From positions 1,116,001 to 1,180,000 of the forward strand of contig NZ_CP110973.1 in NCBI RefSeq assembly GCF_026248825.1: a DNA stretch of 64,000 bases, read 5' to 3'. A program made the position numbers and the translations under genes. The stretch is from Larkinella insperata. Its GTDB lineage: Bacteria; Bacteroidota; Bacteroidia; Cytophagales; Spirosomataceae. Below the pieces are notes generated by a model. The model did no database searches, had not been told where the DNA came from, and worked only from the letters and a program-made list of their open reading frames with translations. Position 1 is the stretch's first letter; every line of letters begins with the position of its first letter. This document shows positions 7,866 through 16,503 of this stretch, in pieces.

Positions 7866-8750
7866 TCAGTCTACTTTTTTGGCAATGTAAATCTGGGCAA
7901 TCACCAGCAAGGCAATGCCGTATTCGAGCCATCCGATGCTTTCGCCCAGCAGCCAGGCGGAAATAAGCAGCGTGAAAAATGTTTGCAGCAGTTGCAACTG
8001 CGAAACCAGTGCCACCCCGCCCATCGCCAGTCCTTTGTACCACGGCACAAAGCCAAAAAGCTGGCTGAACAGGGTCACGTAGATGAAACCGGCCAGCGCG
8101 CTTCCCTGCACGGTTTGCGGGGGCTCATACTGCCAGGCCACCAACGCAGCGGGAAGCGTTAGAGGCAGCACAATGACCAGCGCGCAACAAATCACATCCA
8201 GCCCCGAAATTTGCTTGCTAAGCTGAGCGCCCAGCGCATACGCAAAACTGGCAAAGAGGGCCGCAGCCAGCAGCAGCAGGTCGGCCGCCTGAAGTTGCAC
8301 CTGATCGCGGAACAAAACGTAGCCCAGCACGGTCAGGCAACCGCTGGCGGAAATAGCCCAAAATAGCCTGCTGTGCGTTTCGCGGTGAATGATGGCGCCG
8401 AAGATGGCCGTCGTCAGCGGCAACAGAGCCAGCACAATTCCGGCGTGGGAAGAGGACGTTGAGGCCATTGCGACGCTCATCAACACCGGAAAACCCAGGC
8501 CCACGCCGAGTGATACGCCCGCCAGCAGGCGGAAGTGTTTCCGGATTAGCGGGAGCTTGTTCTGCTGCTGCAAAATGACGAACGAAATCAGGCCCGCCCC
8601 GGCCAGCCGCCCAAAACTAACCAGCCAGGGGTTGAAGCTCGCCAGGGCCAATTTGGTCATCGGAACGGTGAAACTGAAACAGATGACCCCGATCAGCCCG
8701 AGAAAAAGTCCGTATTGAGTAGTTGTTAACGTTTGTTCTGTCGATTTCAT
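7866..8750 (-). CDS. EamA/DMT family transporter
   Basis: A 294-residue inner-membrane protein with ten predicted hydrophobic segments in two homologous EamA halves (about 12-140 and 155-290). It belongs to the drug/metabolite transporter superfamily, whose members usually export amino acids or other metabolites. The first half opens with the usual FSFTVPMTKLAL segment. The second half ends in a positively charged IAKKVD tail. No neighbouring gene points to a substrate. The ATG at 8750 gives the expected length. Confidence 0.85.
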   Translation of the reverse strand: MKSTEQTLTTTQYGLFLGLIGVICFSFTVPMTKLALASFNPWLVSFGRLAGAGLISFVILQQQNKLPLIRKHFRLLAGVSLGVGLGFPVLMSVAMASTSSSHAGIVLALLPLTTAIFGAIIHRETHSRLFWAISASGCLTVLGYVLFRDQVQLQAADLLLLAAALFASFAYALGAQLSKQISGLDVICCALVIVLPLTLPAALVAWQYEPPQTVQGSALAGFIYVTLFSQLFGFVPWYKGLAMGGVALVSQLQLLQTFFTLLISAWLLGESIGWLEYGIALLVIAQIYIAKKVD

Positions 8751-8871
8751 CGGCTCATTGCTTTCACCCGTCTTGACAGGGCGTACAGCGGGGCAAAGAA
8801 AATAAATCCTTGTAGCAATCCGCGAGCTCCAACGAATTTAAGCAGACCACCCAACCGAACAACCAGCACCG

Positions 8872-11800
8872 TTAACGACTTATCACCACCCTCCCGCTTT
8901 TTTCCCGCCCGTCGCTCAGCAGCAGGCGGAACAGATACAAACCGTTGGGCAGGTGCACCCCACCCTGGTCTGTACCATCCCAGAGGAAACTATTTTCGCC
9001 AATCCGCACGCCCTGCCGAATCGTCCGGACCAGTTGGCCTTTCAGGTTTCGGATCTGGATTTGACCCTCCCCCGGCGTATCCTGGCCGGAAAGGGTAAAC
9101 CGAAACCGCGAAACGGTTGAAAAAGGATTGGGCGTCGGCAAAACGACCGACAAACTATCCCCATTTTTTACGCGAAACTCAATCTCGAAGGGCACCGGAC
9201 CTACCCGGTTTCCGCTTACATCGGCCGCGTGAACCTGGAGTGTATAGAGGCCGTCGGTCAGGTGGCGGGGCATCAAGTCGATTACAAACCGGTTGTCGGG
9301 GCCGGCGGGTTTCCAGCTTACGTCCGGGCCGCTCAGGGCCACCCGCTCCAGCGCACAGCTTTCGCACGGCCTTTTCAGATACACCTCAATCCCCGCGGTA
9401 TCCTGGCGGATGCGGTACGGATCTTCGTCCTGCAGGATAATCTGGATCGCCGGATTGGGCGAAACCAGCGCTCCGTTCCGGATGATCTGCCGGTCGAACG
9501 TCACGTCCAGCAGCGGGTTGAAGCGGTCGGGCGGATAGCGTTGGCCCGAATCCGGTAACACGACCGTGTAGCCGTTCGCAGCGGATTTCAAGTCAAAAAC
9601 CACGACGTTGTTGGTTTCGTCCACCTCCTCAATCAATGTGTCGGGGTCCACCACGATTTCAAACCGATTCGGCGTTGCAACGGTATTGGCGTCCTGCTTC
9701 GCATCAGGGTTAAAGGCATAATAAAGGGTGTCGCGAAACGCAATCGCCCGGTGCAGTTTAGCCCCGTACGACCGCGTTTTTCCGTCGACCAGCCGCTGCC
9801 GGACCACCAGCCCGACCCGCTGGCTAGCCTCGAAGCGACCGGCGTTGATTACTACCACCCCCAACCGCACCGAATCTTTTTGGGTTCCGGTTTGGAATAC
9901 CCCCGATGAGGTCAGGCTGAAATCCGGTTTTTGAATGGGATACATTCGCAGCACGGGATCGCCCTGCAAGACCATCTGCTGCGCATTTGTGATGTCAAAG
10001 GGACCGTTGTAAGCTGCCAGCACCCGCCGGGTAGTCTCCTGCTGGACCAGACCGATTGATTTATTCAGAAAAGAACTGTCGGCAAACAAGGTGTGGTAAA
10101 ACTGCTGGGTGTAGGTTTCGAGCGGCCCCGAAAACCCGGAGCCGCTGTGGGCCAGAATCGCAATGGCGCCTTTGTCGGCCGTCAGCAGCCAGTCGGTAGA
10201 CAGGTTGTTAGTAGCCCCGAAGAAAATGTTCCCGACGCCACAGCCGTTGAAAAACATTAGCGGATACCGTCCTTTGTTATGATACCCGTAAGCCGGTTTG
10301 GAAACATAGCCGAAGTCCAGGTCCGTCACAATGGGCGACGAGTGCCCGAAAAAAGTCATGAGCGAAACGCCGGAATTGACAATGCCGCTCACGTCGATGC
10401 GCTCCACCGGTTCGTCGGTTAATTTGCCTTTGAGCGTAATACTGGCCCCCACATACTGCTGCTGAGCGGTTTGGCTTGGTTGGTCCAGAATCCGCCGGAA
10501 CGTCGACAGTTCCGGAATGGAGCGCCCTCCGCTGAGGTGCAGCACCTGCTTGCGCCAGGGCTGGTTGACCGGCGTTTTTTCAAATTCCTTCACTTTTGCG
10601 AGGTACGTCAGGATTTCCTGCGGATTGAGGGTATTGATCCGCCCGGTCGGAATGGCCGGCACGTTCTCCGGAAAACCCGCCAGCCCTTCGGTCAGCAGCA
10701 GATCCGAACCGGGCACGTTGCCGATGGTTGGCACCAGATCGCGAAAATACTGGTCGGGATGGGTCCGGTTGGGGTAATAAGCATTGGCCCGCCCGATCAG
10801 CAGCAGGTACTTGGTCGAATCGGGCGACGCGGCTTTACCGGTCAGCATGTAAGCGGCAAACCGGCGAATGGCCAACGGAGTCCGTTCGCCGTAGCTAAAC
10901 TGATTGAGCAGTTCTTTCGTCGTTATAACCAGGGTATCGTATTTTCCACCCGCCACCGACGCCCGGTATCCCGCGTATTCTTTGACCGGGTTAACAACGT
11001 CCCCGACCGGTTTCATAAGAACTTCATGGCTTACGATCAGGTAATTATGTCTGGCCGGATTGATCTTCCGAAAAACTGTTCTCTCCAAACGGGCGGGCGT
11101 CATGGCCCCGGCACTGACAAAAATCCGGCGCGACGTTTCGGTATCAGGCACCACCAGCTTCAGCGTATTTCCCTGGCGGGCGGCTGTCAGACGGCGGGGG
11201 TTGACGGGGTCGGTCAGGTCGTACAGCAACGGATCAGCGGGGGCGTTTGGTAACTCGAGGTAAGACCGTTTCTTCGGATTGAGCAGCAGGTTCAGCGTTT
11301 GCCGGGTCAGATTACGGAGATCAAACTCCTGCGGATACCGAAGCCGATAATAACTAAACGAATAGCGATCGGTATCAAAAGAGCCCTGCGATTGCGTTGT
11401 CAGCACCAGTTCGTTGGTTGTCGATACCGTCGTTAACGGAATTTTAAACGATAGACGGGCCGTTTTAAACCACTCAAACTGGACGGTTGCCAGCGGTTGC
11501 GCCGAAGCGGTTTTACCAGCGAACACGTTGACCAAGTGGGTTGTATTATCGCGTCCGTTCAGCATCATTTCCATTTCGGGTTGAACGGACGCGGCCCGTA
11601 CCAACCCATCCAGTCGGAATGCATGAGTAACCAGGCTGTCTTTTTTCAGCATCGGCCCAGTAAAGCCTTCACCTTCTTCAAAGTACAGTTCGTGAGCCGT
11701 CGGAAAAGGCGACGGACCACCGTTGGCCTGGTTGTTGGAAATTTCGCTGGTCAGCAGCGTTAGTTGTTCGGCGATGTGGTAGGGCTCCGGGCTCAGCCCG

Positions 11801-12261
11801 CCGACGTCGGTATCAGCTATTACCTTCATGCGCTTGCCCGGTTTCCCGTCCAGCCGCCAGGTCAGAAAGTAAGCGGCCGTGTCCGAATACAGGCTGTAAT
11901 ACGTGTGGGGCTGCGTTCCCAAAGGCCGGTAAAGCAGGGAGTCCTGCTGCCCGTCGTTTCGTTCGCCAATGAATTCCAGGTAATCCTCCGGGTCGAATTT
12001 GTTGTCCGATTCGCCCGCTACGTAAACAGCCAGTTCCACACCCCGGCGAAAAAGTTGCAAAGAGGTCGGGTTGATCGTCGCCAGCGGAACACCGGCCTTC
12101 TGCAAATCTCCCGTAGTCAGCCGGTATACCCCTGCCTGGGTCACCGGAATGCGGTAGTAGGTCTGTTCAAAATTAATCCATTCGTTGCCCGATATATTTA
12201 CTTGAGCAAACAACTTAAAAATAACAAGAAGGAATACCGAAGACAGGATAGCTCTTTTCAT
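8872..12261 (-). CDS. porU2: C25 (gingipain-type) peptidase, PorU2-like type IX sortase homologue
   Basis: A 1129-residue exported protein with a signal peptide (1-19), an N-terminal beta-rich region, a caspase-like C25 peptidase domain (about 410-780), further Ig-like domains, and a C-terminal FlgD-like Ig domain with PNPFSTVSRFRF and GENSFLWDG motifs. The catalytic pair is present: H640 in TFFGHSS and C674 in NGCGVG. C25 proteins of this architecture include the PorU sortase, which removes the C-terminal signal of type IX cargo at the cell surface. This copy resembles the PorU2 branch, so it may instead be a cargo-like or accessory peptidase. Neighbours give no further hint. Confidence 0.8.
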   Translation of the reverse strand: MKRAILSSVFLLVIFKLFAQVNISGNEWINFEQTYYRIPVTQAGVYRLTTGDLQKAGVPLATINPTSLQLFRRGVELAVYVAGESDNKFDPEDYLEFIGERNDGQQDSLLYRPLGTQPHTYYSLYSDTAAYFLTWRLDGKPGKRMKVIADTDVGGLSPEPYHIAEQLTLLTSEISNNQANGGPSPFPTAHELYFEEGEGFTGPMLKKDSLVTHAFRLDGLVRAASVQPEMEMMLNGRDNTTHLVNVFAGKTASAQPLATVQFEWFKTARLSFKIPLTTVSTTNELVLTTQSQGSFDTDRYSFSYYRLRYPQEFDLRNLTRQTLNLLLNPKKRSYLELPNAPADPLLYDLTDPVNPRRLTAARQGNTLKLVVPDTETSRRIFVSAGAMTPARLERTVFRKINPARHNYLIVSHEVLMKPVGDVVNPVKEYAGYRASVAGGKYDTLVITTKELLNQFSYGERTPLAIRRFAAYMLTGKAASPDSTKYLLLIGRANAYYPNRTHPDQYFRDLVPTIGNVPGSDLLLTEGLAGFPENVPAIPTGRINTLNPQEILTYLAKVKEFEKTPVNQPWRKQVLHLSGGRSIPELSTFRRILDQPSQTAQQQYVGASITLKGKLTDEPVERIDVSGIVNSGVSLMTFFGHSSPIVTDLDFGYVSKPAYGYHNKGRYPLMFFNGCGVGNIFFGATNNLSTDWLLTADKGAIAILAHSGSGFSGPLETYTQQFYHTLFADSSFLNKSIGLVQQETTRRVLAAYNGPFDITNAQQMVLQGDPVLRMYPIQKPDFSLTSSGVFQTGTQKDSVRLGVVVINAGRFEASQRVGLVVRQRLVDGKTRSYGAKLHRAIAFRDTLYYAFNPDAKQDANTVATPNRFEIVVDPDTLIEEVDETNNVVVFDLKSAANGYTVVLPDSGQRYPPDRFNPLLDVTFDRQIIRNGALVSPNPAIQIILQDEDPYRIRQDTAGIEVYLKRPCESCALERVALSGPDVSWKPAGPDNRFVIDLMPRHLTDGLYTLQVHAADVSGNRVGPVPFEIEFRVKNGDSLSVVLPTPNPFSTVSRFRFTLSGQDTPGEGQIQIRNLKGQLVRTIRQGVRIGENSFLWDGTDQGGVHLPNGLYLFRLLLSDGREKSGRVVISR

Positions 12262-12387
12262 AGTGGAAATTTATAGCAAATTACGGGCCGATCCGATTAT
12301 AATCTGGTAAATAACAAATTGAATTCTGCCATTCATCGCTTCATTTTTTCCGTTCATCACTTCAGAGCCTGATAATTACTAAAGTAC

Positions 12388-12419
12388 CTTGCATTGCATA
12401 GTACCTTTTTGTACCTTTG
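12388..12419 (+). promoter_or_regulatory. Bacteroidota promoter of the padR-PspC operon with GTACCT repeats
   Basis: TACCTTTG at 12412-12419 is an exact TAnnTTTG -7 box. TTG at 12389-12391 lies 20 bases before it, matching the -33 element and spacing of the primary Bacteroidota sigma factor. Three direct GTACCT copies begin at 12384, 12401 and 12411 and overlap the promoter, so they are a likely operator, plausibly for PadR itself. The predicted leader is about 130 bases. Confidence 0.7.
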
Positions 12420-12441
12420 AGATATCAAAACTGGAAAAGAA

Positions 12442-12525
12442 CAGGAGCTGGTTGGGCGCTTGAACCAAGTAAACAACAACTGATGAACAAGATTTCCAAA
12501 CGATCACTAAACCGATCAGCTCCTG
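12442..12525 (+). repeat. Long-range inverted repeat in the padR leader
   Basis: CAGGAGCTG (12442-12450) pairs perfectly with CAGCTCCTG (12517-12525) across 66 bases, inside the predicted 5' leader of padR. It could fold in the transcript and enclose a smaller hairpin near 12450-12467. The function is unknown. The rest of the 12262-12558 spacer holds only the promoter. Confidence 0.45.
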
Positions 12526-12558
12526 CCTCCATCAACTTTTTTAACGTCATGCAGTGAT

Positions 12559-12981
12559 ATGAATATTGAAAATGCTCAAGTGCAAATGCGGAAGGGAATC
12601 CTGGAATTCTGCATTCTGCACATCATTTCGCGGGGCGAAGTATATGCTTCCGACATGCTGGAGGAGTTGACAGCCGCCCGCATCATGGTGGTGGAAGGCA
12701 CGCTTTACCCCCTGCTCACCCGGCTCAAAAACGCCGGGTTGCTTGATTATAAGTGGGTGGAATCGACCTCCGGCCCCCCGCGTAAATATTATCTGCTAAC
12801 CGACATTGGCCGGGCGTCGCTGAAGGGAATGAACGATACATGGCAGGAATTGTCCGACTCGGTGAACTCAATTGTTAGCAAAACCGAACAACACAAGGCC
12901 GCTACCAATGGATTAACGCCGGCTGAAACGCCGGTTGCCCCCGCTAGTGGCAGCCCGAACCCGCCAGCAACGGAAAACTGA
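12559..12981 (+). CDS. PadR family transcriptional regulator
   Basis: A 140-residue PadR-type winged-helix regulator. The core (about 8-95) carries QMRKGILEFCILHIIS, VVEGTLYPLLTRLKNAGLL and GPPRKYYLLTDIGR, the recognisable PadR recognition helix and wing. The last 30 residues are a Pro/Ala/Thr-rich tail not needed for the fold. It is first in an operon with two GIN-domain proteins, 38 bp ahead of the next gene. Members commonly repress their own operon, and the GTACCT repeats over the promoter fit that. The inducing signal is unknown, but the partner proteins suggest envelope stress. Confidence 0.92.
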   Translation: MNIENAQVQMRKGILEFCILHIISRGEVYASDMLEELTAARIMVVEGTLYPLLTRLKNAGLLDYKWVESTSGPPRKYYLLTDIGRASLKGMNDTWQELSDSVNSIVSKTEQHKAATNGLTPAETPVAPASGSPNPPATEN

Positions 12982-13019
12982 CCTAAACTCTCTCTCGACT
13001 CTTTCACACGCTTTTTGTC

Positions 13020-15587
13020 ATGAAAAAGACCATTAGTATAAATATAAGCGGAGTGATCTTCCACATCGAGGAAGATGGCTACGAAAAATTAAAAGGCTAT
13101 CTGACGTCCATTCAACACTACTTTTCGACCTACGAAGACAGTCAGGAAATCATTACCGACATTGAAAACCGGATTGCCGAAAAACTGCTCAATAAGCTGA
13201 AAGCCGCCGAGAAGCAGGCCAATCCGCGTCAGGTGGTTACGCTGGAAGATGTCAACGAGCTTATTCAGTCGATGGGTACGGTTGCTGATTTCGAAGCCAT
13301 CGAAGAAGAAGACGTGATCGGAGCTACCCCGGCGGGGGCCAGCCGGCCGCAACCGGTATATGAATCGGTACCGCCCGTTGGAGAAAGCCGGGGGCCGGGG
13401 GCGGGCAACTTTACGGGCAGCGGTCCAGTGCCACCGCGGCCGAGCCAAGGGCCTCCCCGCAAACTCTACCGCGACCTGCGCCGGAAACTTGTCGGTGGCG
13501 TAGCTTCCGGGATTGCCAACTACTTCAACATTGACCCCGTCTGGGTGCGGCTTATTTTCGTGACCCTGATTCTGGCCCTGCCGCCATTTAGCGGTGCTAT
13601 GGGCGGTGGTAGCACGGAGTTTTTCGGAAGCCTTTCCGGTTTTACGGTCCTGCTATACATCGCCATGTGGATTGCCTTCCCAGGTTCTACAACGCTGGAA
13701 GACGACAAAAGCGTCAAGAAGTTTTACCGCAACCCGGACGACAAAGTGCTGGGCGGGGTCGCTTCGGGAATTGGTGCCTATTTTGGCATTGACTCTGGCG
13801 TTGTCCGGCTGCTGTTTGTCCTGACGATCTTCCTGTTCGGAACGGGTTTGCTGGCGTATATCGTTCTGTGGATCATTTCGCCGGAAGCCAACACACTGAC
13901 CGAAAAGATGGAAATGCAGGGGGAGCCCATCACGCTCTCGAACATCGAGAGCAATATCAAGCGTAGCCTTGATATCAATGAATCCGCCGAAGAAAGTACG
14001 CTGGCCAAAATTCTGCTGTTTCCGTTTCGGTTAATTGCCACCATCTTCAACGGCCTGGCTAGTGCATTGGGGCCGCTGGCCCGCGGCATCGTGTCGATCA
14101 TCCGGGTTCTGGCCGGGGTATTTCTGCTGCTGGTCGGCTTTGGAATCATGATTGCAGCATTAGGGGCGCTCGGAACGGCTTTTGGTCTGAAAGGAATCCA
14201 GTTCGGCGGCAGTGATATTCCGTTCCTGATTCAGCGCGAAATCAGTCCGCTGATGATGCTCTCGGCTTTCGTTACGGCTTTTCTGCCGGGCCTGGCCATT
14301 GCCATTCTGGGTTTAATGATCATTTCGCAAAAATCGCTGGTTACAACGGGCGTATCTCTAACGCTGCTGTCGATCTGGTTTCTGGGACTGATCGGTCTGG
14401 CGGCCACGGTTCCTCCGCTGGTCAACGAGTTCAGCCGACGCAGTACGGTCGAAGAAACGCAGAACATTCAACTTCCGGCCCCGATTCCGACCCTGGATAT
14501 CAACGACCAGGACGATGATGGCAACATTGATTTTCATACCTCTATCGACCTGGAGGGCGCCGAAGGAACGGCCTGGACGTTAACCAAACGGCTGTCTGCC
14601 CAGGGGCCTACCCGCCAGACGGCCCAGCGGAACGCCCGAACGATTGTATACAACTGGACGGTCCGGGATTCGACGATTCGCTTTGATAACATTTACGAAC
14701 TCAAGCCGGGAGCGCGGTATCGGGGTCAGGATATTGATGTAACGATCAGCATCCCCTACGAACGTCCGTTCCGGATGACCGAAGAATTTGCCCGCCACAT
14801 CCGCAACGAATTTGGTGATCAGGAACTGGGACGGATGAAAAACAGCATCTGGAAGTTTAGCCGCGCCGACGGTCTGGTTTCTCTCACCCACCCGCGTGAG
14901 CTGAATGAAGACAGTTACCAGGAAAACTTTGACACCAATGACGCCATCGATGAAGTGCTGCGTAACGAACTGGGCGATGATTTCTTCGATAAAGGCGAAT
15001 ACACCCGGCAGTTTGAAGCCGCTAATTTTTCCCGAATTGACATGGGTGGAGCCTTCGCCGTTCGGGTAAAGCAGGGAGCGGCCTTCAAGGTAGTGGCCGA
15101 CGGTCGCGAGGAAGACATTGACGATCTGCGGGTCCGGGTTGAGAATGGGGCCCTGCGCGTCGATTTCCGCAACGAAGGGATTTTGCAGTGGCGCAACCGG
15201 AAACGCATCGGAATTACCGTTACGATGCCGAATGTGGAATCCATCCATTTTTCCGGCGCAACCCAGTCGATCATCACTGGTTTTGAAAACATCGACAAGC
15301 TGGATGTTACGCTGAGCGGTGCCTGTAAATCGCTGCTGGACCTAAAAACAACCCAACTTGATATTGACCTGACCGGCGCGTCGAAGGCAACCGTGCGGGG
15401 CCGGGCCAATCAGCTGGATGCCCAGTTGTCGGGTGCCTGCAAGCTGGATGCAATGAATATGACGGTGGTTCGGGCGAACGTAAACGCCGTGGGAGCCAGC
15501 AGCGCCGATTTTGGCAAGGTTGAGAACTTAAGCTCCAAAACCAGCGGAGCCAGCAGCGTCAACGGCCCAACGCAGCAGCCTGAATAA
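13020..15587 (+). CDS. Double PspC domain membrane protein with C-terminal GIN domain
   Basis: An 855-residue protein combining an N-terminal segment rich in charged helices (1-100), a Pro/Gly linker, two PspC domains (about 147-215 and 232-290), further transmembrane helices (about 335-470), and a C-terminal DUF2807 (GIN) domain (about 660-850). Both PspC copies show the same LVGGVASGIANYF or VLGGVASGIGAYF helix followed by a membrane segment. PspC in enterobacteria is the membrane sensor of phage-shock stress. The GIN part has repeated SGA turns typical of a beta-helix-like fold exposed outside the membrane. It follows padR closely and precedes a second GIN protein. Its ligand is unknown. 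Confidence 0.85.
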   Translation: MKKTISINISGVIFHIEEDGYEKLKGYLTSIQHYFSTYEDSQEIITDIENRIAEKLLNKLKAAEKQANPRQVVTLEDVNELIQSMGTVADFEAIEEEDVIGATPAGASRPQPVYESVPPVGESRGPGAGNFTGSGPVPPRPSQGPPRKLYRDLRRKLVGGVASGIANYFNIDPVWVRLIFVTLILALPPFSGAMGGGSTEFFGSLSGFTVLLYIAMWIAFPGSTTLEDDKSVKKFYRNPDDKVLGGVASGIGAYFGIDSGVVRLLFVLTIFLFGTGLLAYIVLWIISPEANTLTEKMEMQGEPITLSNIESNIKRSLDINESAEESTLAKILLFPFRLIATIFNGLASALGPLARGIVSIIRVLAGVFLLLVGFGIMIAALGALGTAFGLKGIQFGGSDIPFLIQREISPLMMLSAFVTAFLPGLAIAILGLMIISQKSLVTTGVSLTLLSIWFLGLIGLAATVPPLVNEFSRRSTVEETQNIQLPAPIPTLDINDQDDDGNIDFHTSIDLEGAEGTAWTLTKRLSAQGPTRQTAQRNARTIVYNWTVRDSTIRFDNIYELKPGARYRGQDIDVTISIPYERPFRMTEEFARHIRNEFGDQELGRMKNSIWKFSRADGLVSLTHPRELNEDSYQENFDTNDAIDEVLRNELGDDFFDKGEYTRQFEAANFSRIDMGGAFAVRVKQGAAFKVVADGREEDIDDLRVRVENGALRVDFRNEGILQWRNRKRIGITVTMPNVESIHFSGATQSIITGFENIDKLDVTLSGACKSLLDLKTTQLDIDLTGASKATVRGRANQLDAQLSGACKLDAMNMTVVRANVNAVGASSADFGKVENLSSKTSGASSVNGPTQQPE

Positions 15588-15597
15588 TTTATCAAAT

Positions 15598-15637
15598 AAA
15601 GATGCGGTGCAACGTTTTACCCGTTGACCGCATCTTT
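15598..15637 (+). terminator. Hairpin between the two GIN genes
   Basis: AAAGATGCGGT (15598-15608) pairs with 15627-15637, with an inner CAAC/GTTG stem, giving a strong hairpin followed by CTT rather than a long T-run. It may only partly stop transcription, letting the next GIN gene be expressed at a lower level from the same promoter. Confidence 0.6.
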
Positions 15638-15666
15638 ACTTAAACTCTACAACTCATCACTTAGTA

Positions 15667-16419
15667 ATGAAAAAGTCCTTTGCTCTCTTTACCTCTCTTC
15701 TGCTGTCAACGGTTCTTATCTCCGTAGCGGCCGTTAGTCCTTCGGGAAGCCAGTTGGCAGAAATCATGAATACCCTGACCATGCAGGAAGAAAGCCGTAC
15801 GTTCAACGTCAGCAACTTCGACAAACTGGATTTGGGTAGCGCCTTCACGATTCATGTTTCGCGGGGCAGCGGCTACAAAGTAACGGCTTCGGGCCGGAGT
15901 TCCGACCTGGAAGAACTGGAAGCAAAAGTTAGCGGAGGAAAGCTCCAGATTCGCTACAAGGACAAACTAAACTGGAACCGAAACCGCCAGCGGGTCACGG
16001 TCAACATAACGATGCCCGAACTGAGCAGTGTTGAATTTTCGGGCGCTTCCCGTTCGGATGTAACCGGTTTCCGAAACATAAAAGAATTGGGCATCAGCAT
16101 TTCAGGCGCGTCTTCCTCAACCATCGAAGTTGACGCGGAACGCGTTATGGTTGATCTGTCCGGTGCGTCGAGTGTTACCCTCAGCGGCCAGGCCAAACGG
16201 CTCCAGGGCGAAGTTTCCGGGGCCACGACGCTGAAAGCTTACGACCTGAAGGTAGCCAGCGCAACCGTCGATCTGTCGGGTGCCAGCAGCGCCCGGATGC
16301 ACGTCACCGACCGGCTGGAAGCCGAAGCCAGCGGAGCCAGCAACCTGACCTACCGCGGTTCGGCCTCCCTCCGCTCCAACACGTCCGGCGCCAGCTCCAT
16401 CAAAAGTGCCGACCGTTGA
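15667..16419 (+). CDS. Secreted GIN domain (DUF2807) protein
   Basis: A 250-residue protein with a signal peptide (about 1-22) and one GIN/DUF2807 domain (about 45-245). It is closely related to the C-terminal part of the preceding protein: both have FSGAxxxxxxGFxNI, repeated SGASS turns, and a DKLNWNRNRQR or WRNRKRI segment. It probably arose by duplication of that domain. It is the third gene of the padR operon, 79 bp downstream of the second and separated by a hairpin. The domain is common and often multicopy in Bacteroidota, and its function is unproven. It has no lipobox, so it is likely periplasmic. Confidence 0.85.
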   Translation: MKKSFALFTSLLLSTVLISVAAVSPSGSQLAEIMNTLTMQEESRTFNVSNFDKLDLGSAFTIHVSRGSGYKVTASGRSSDLEELEAKVSGGKLQIRYKDKLNWNRNRQRVTVNITMPELSSVEFSGASRSDVTGFRNIKELGISISGASSSTIEVDAERVMVDLSGASSVTLSGQAKRLQGEVSGATTLKAYDLKVASATVDLSGASSARMHVTDRLEAEASGASNLTYRGSASLRSNTSGASSIKSADR

Positions 16420-16454
16420 TTTTAAATTAGTTAATAGTATAGATTGGTAGAATC

Positions 16455-16485
16455 AAAAACGCCCTCTGACTCGGAGGGCGTTTTT
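16455..16485. terminator. Bidirectional terminator
   Basis: AAAAACGCCCTC (16455-16466) pairs with GAGGGCGTTTTT (16474-16485) around a 7-base loop, with T-runs on either strand. It lies between the convergent GIN and PhyH genes and serves both. Confidence 0.92.
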
Positions 16486-16503
16486 TTGAAGGGATATTAG
16501 GGA

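Noticed and set aside
10471..11253. 260-codon open frame on the plus strand
   Set aside because: It is antisense to the PorU2-like gene, with a basic, low-complexity translation and no recognisable domain.
13464..13890. PspC repeats as a recent tandem duplication
   Set aside because: The two PspC copies share the motif but differ at most positions between. Two PspC domains in one protein probably reflect an old arrangement, not a recent repeat.
14580..15248. 222-codon open frame on the minus strand
   Set aside because: It is antisense to the PspC/GIN gene and mirrors its repetitive codons. There is no domain or start context.
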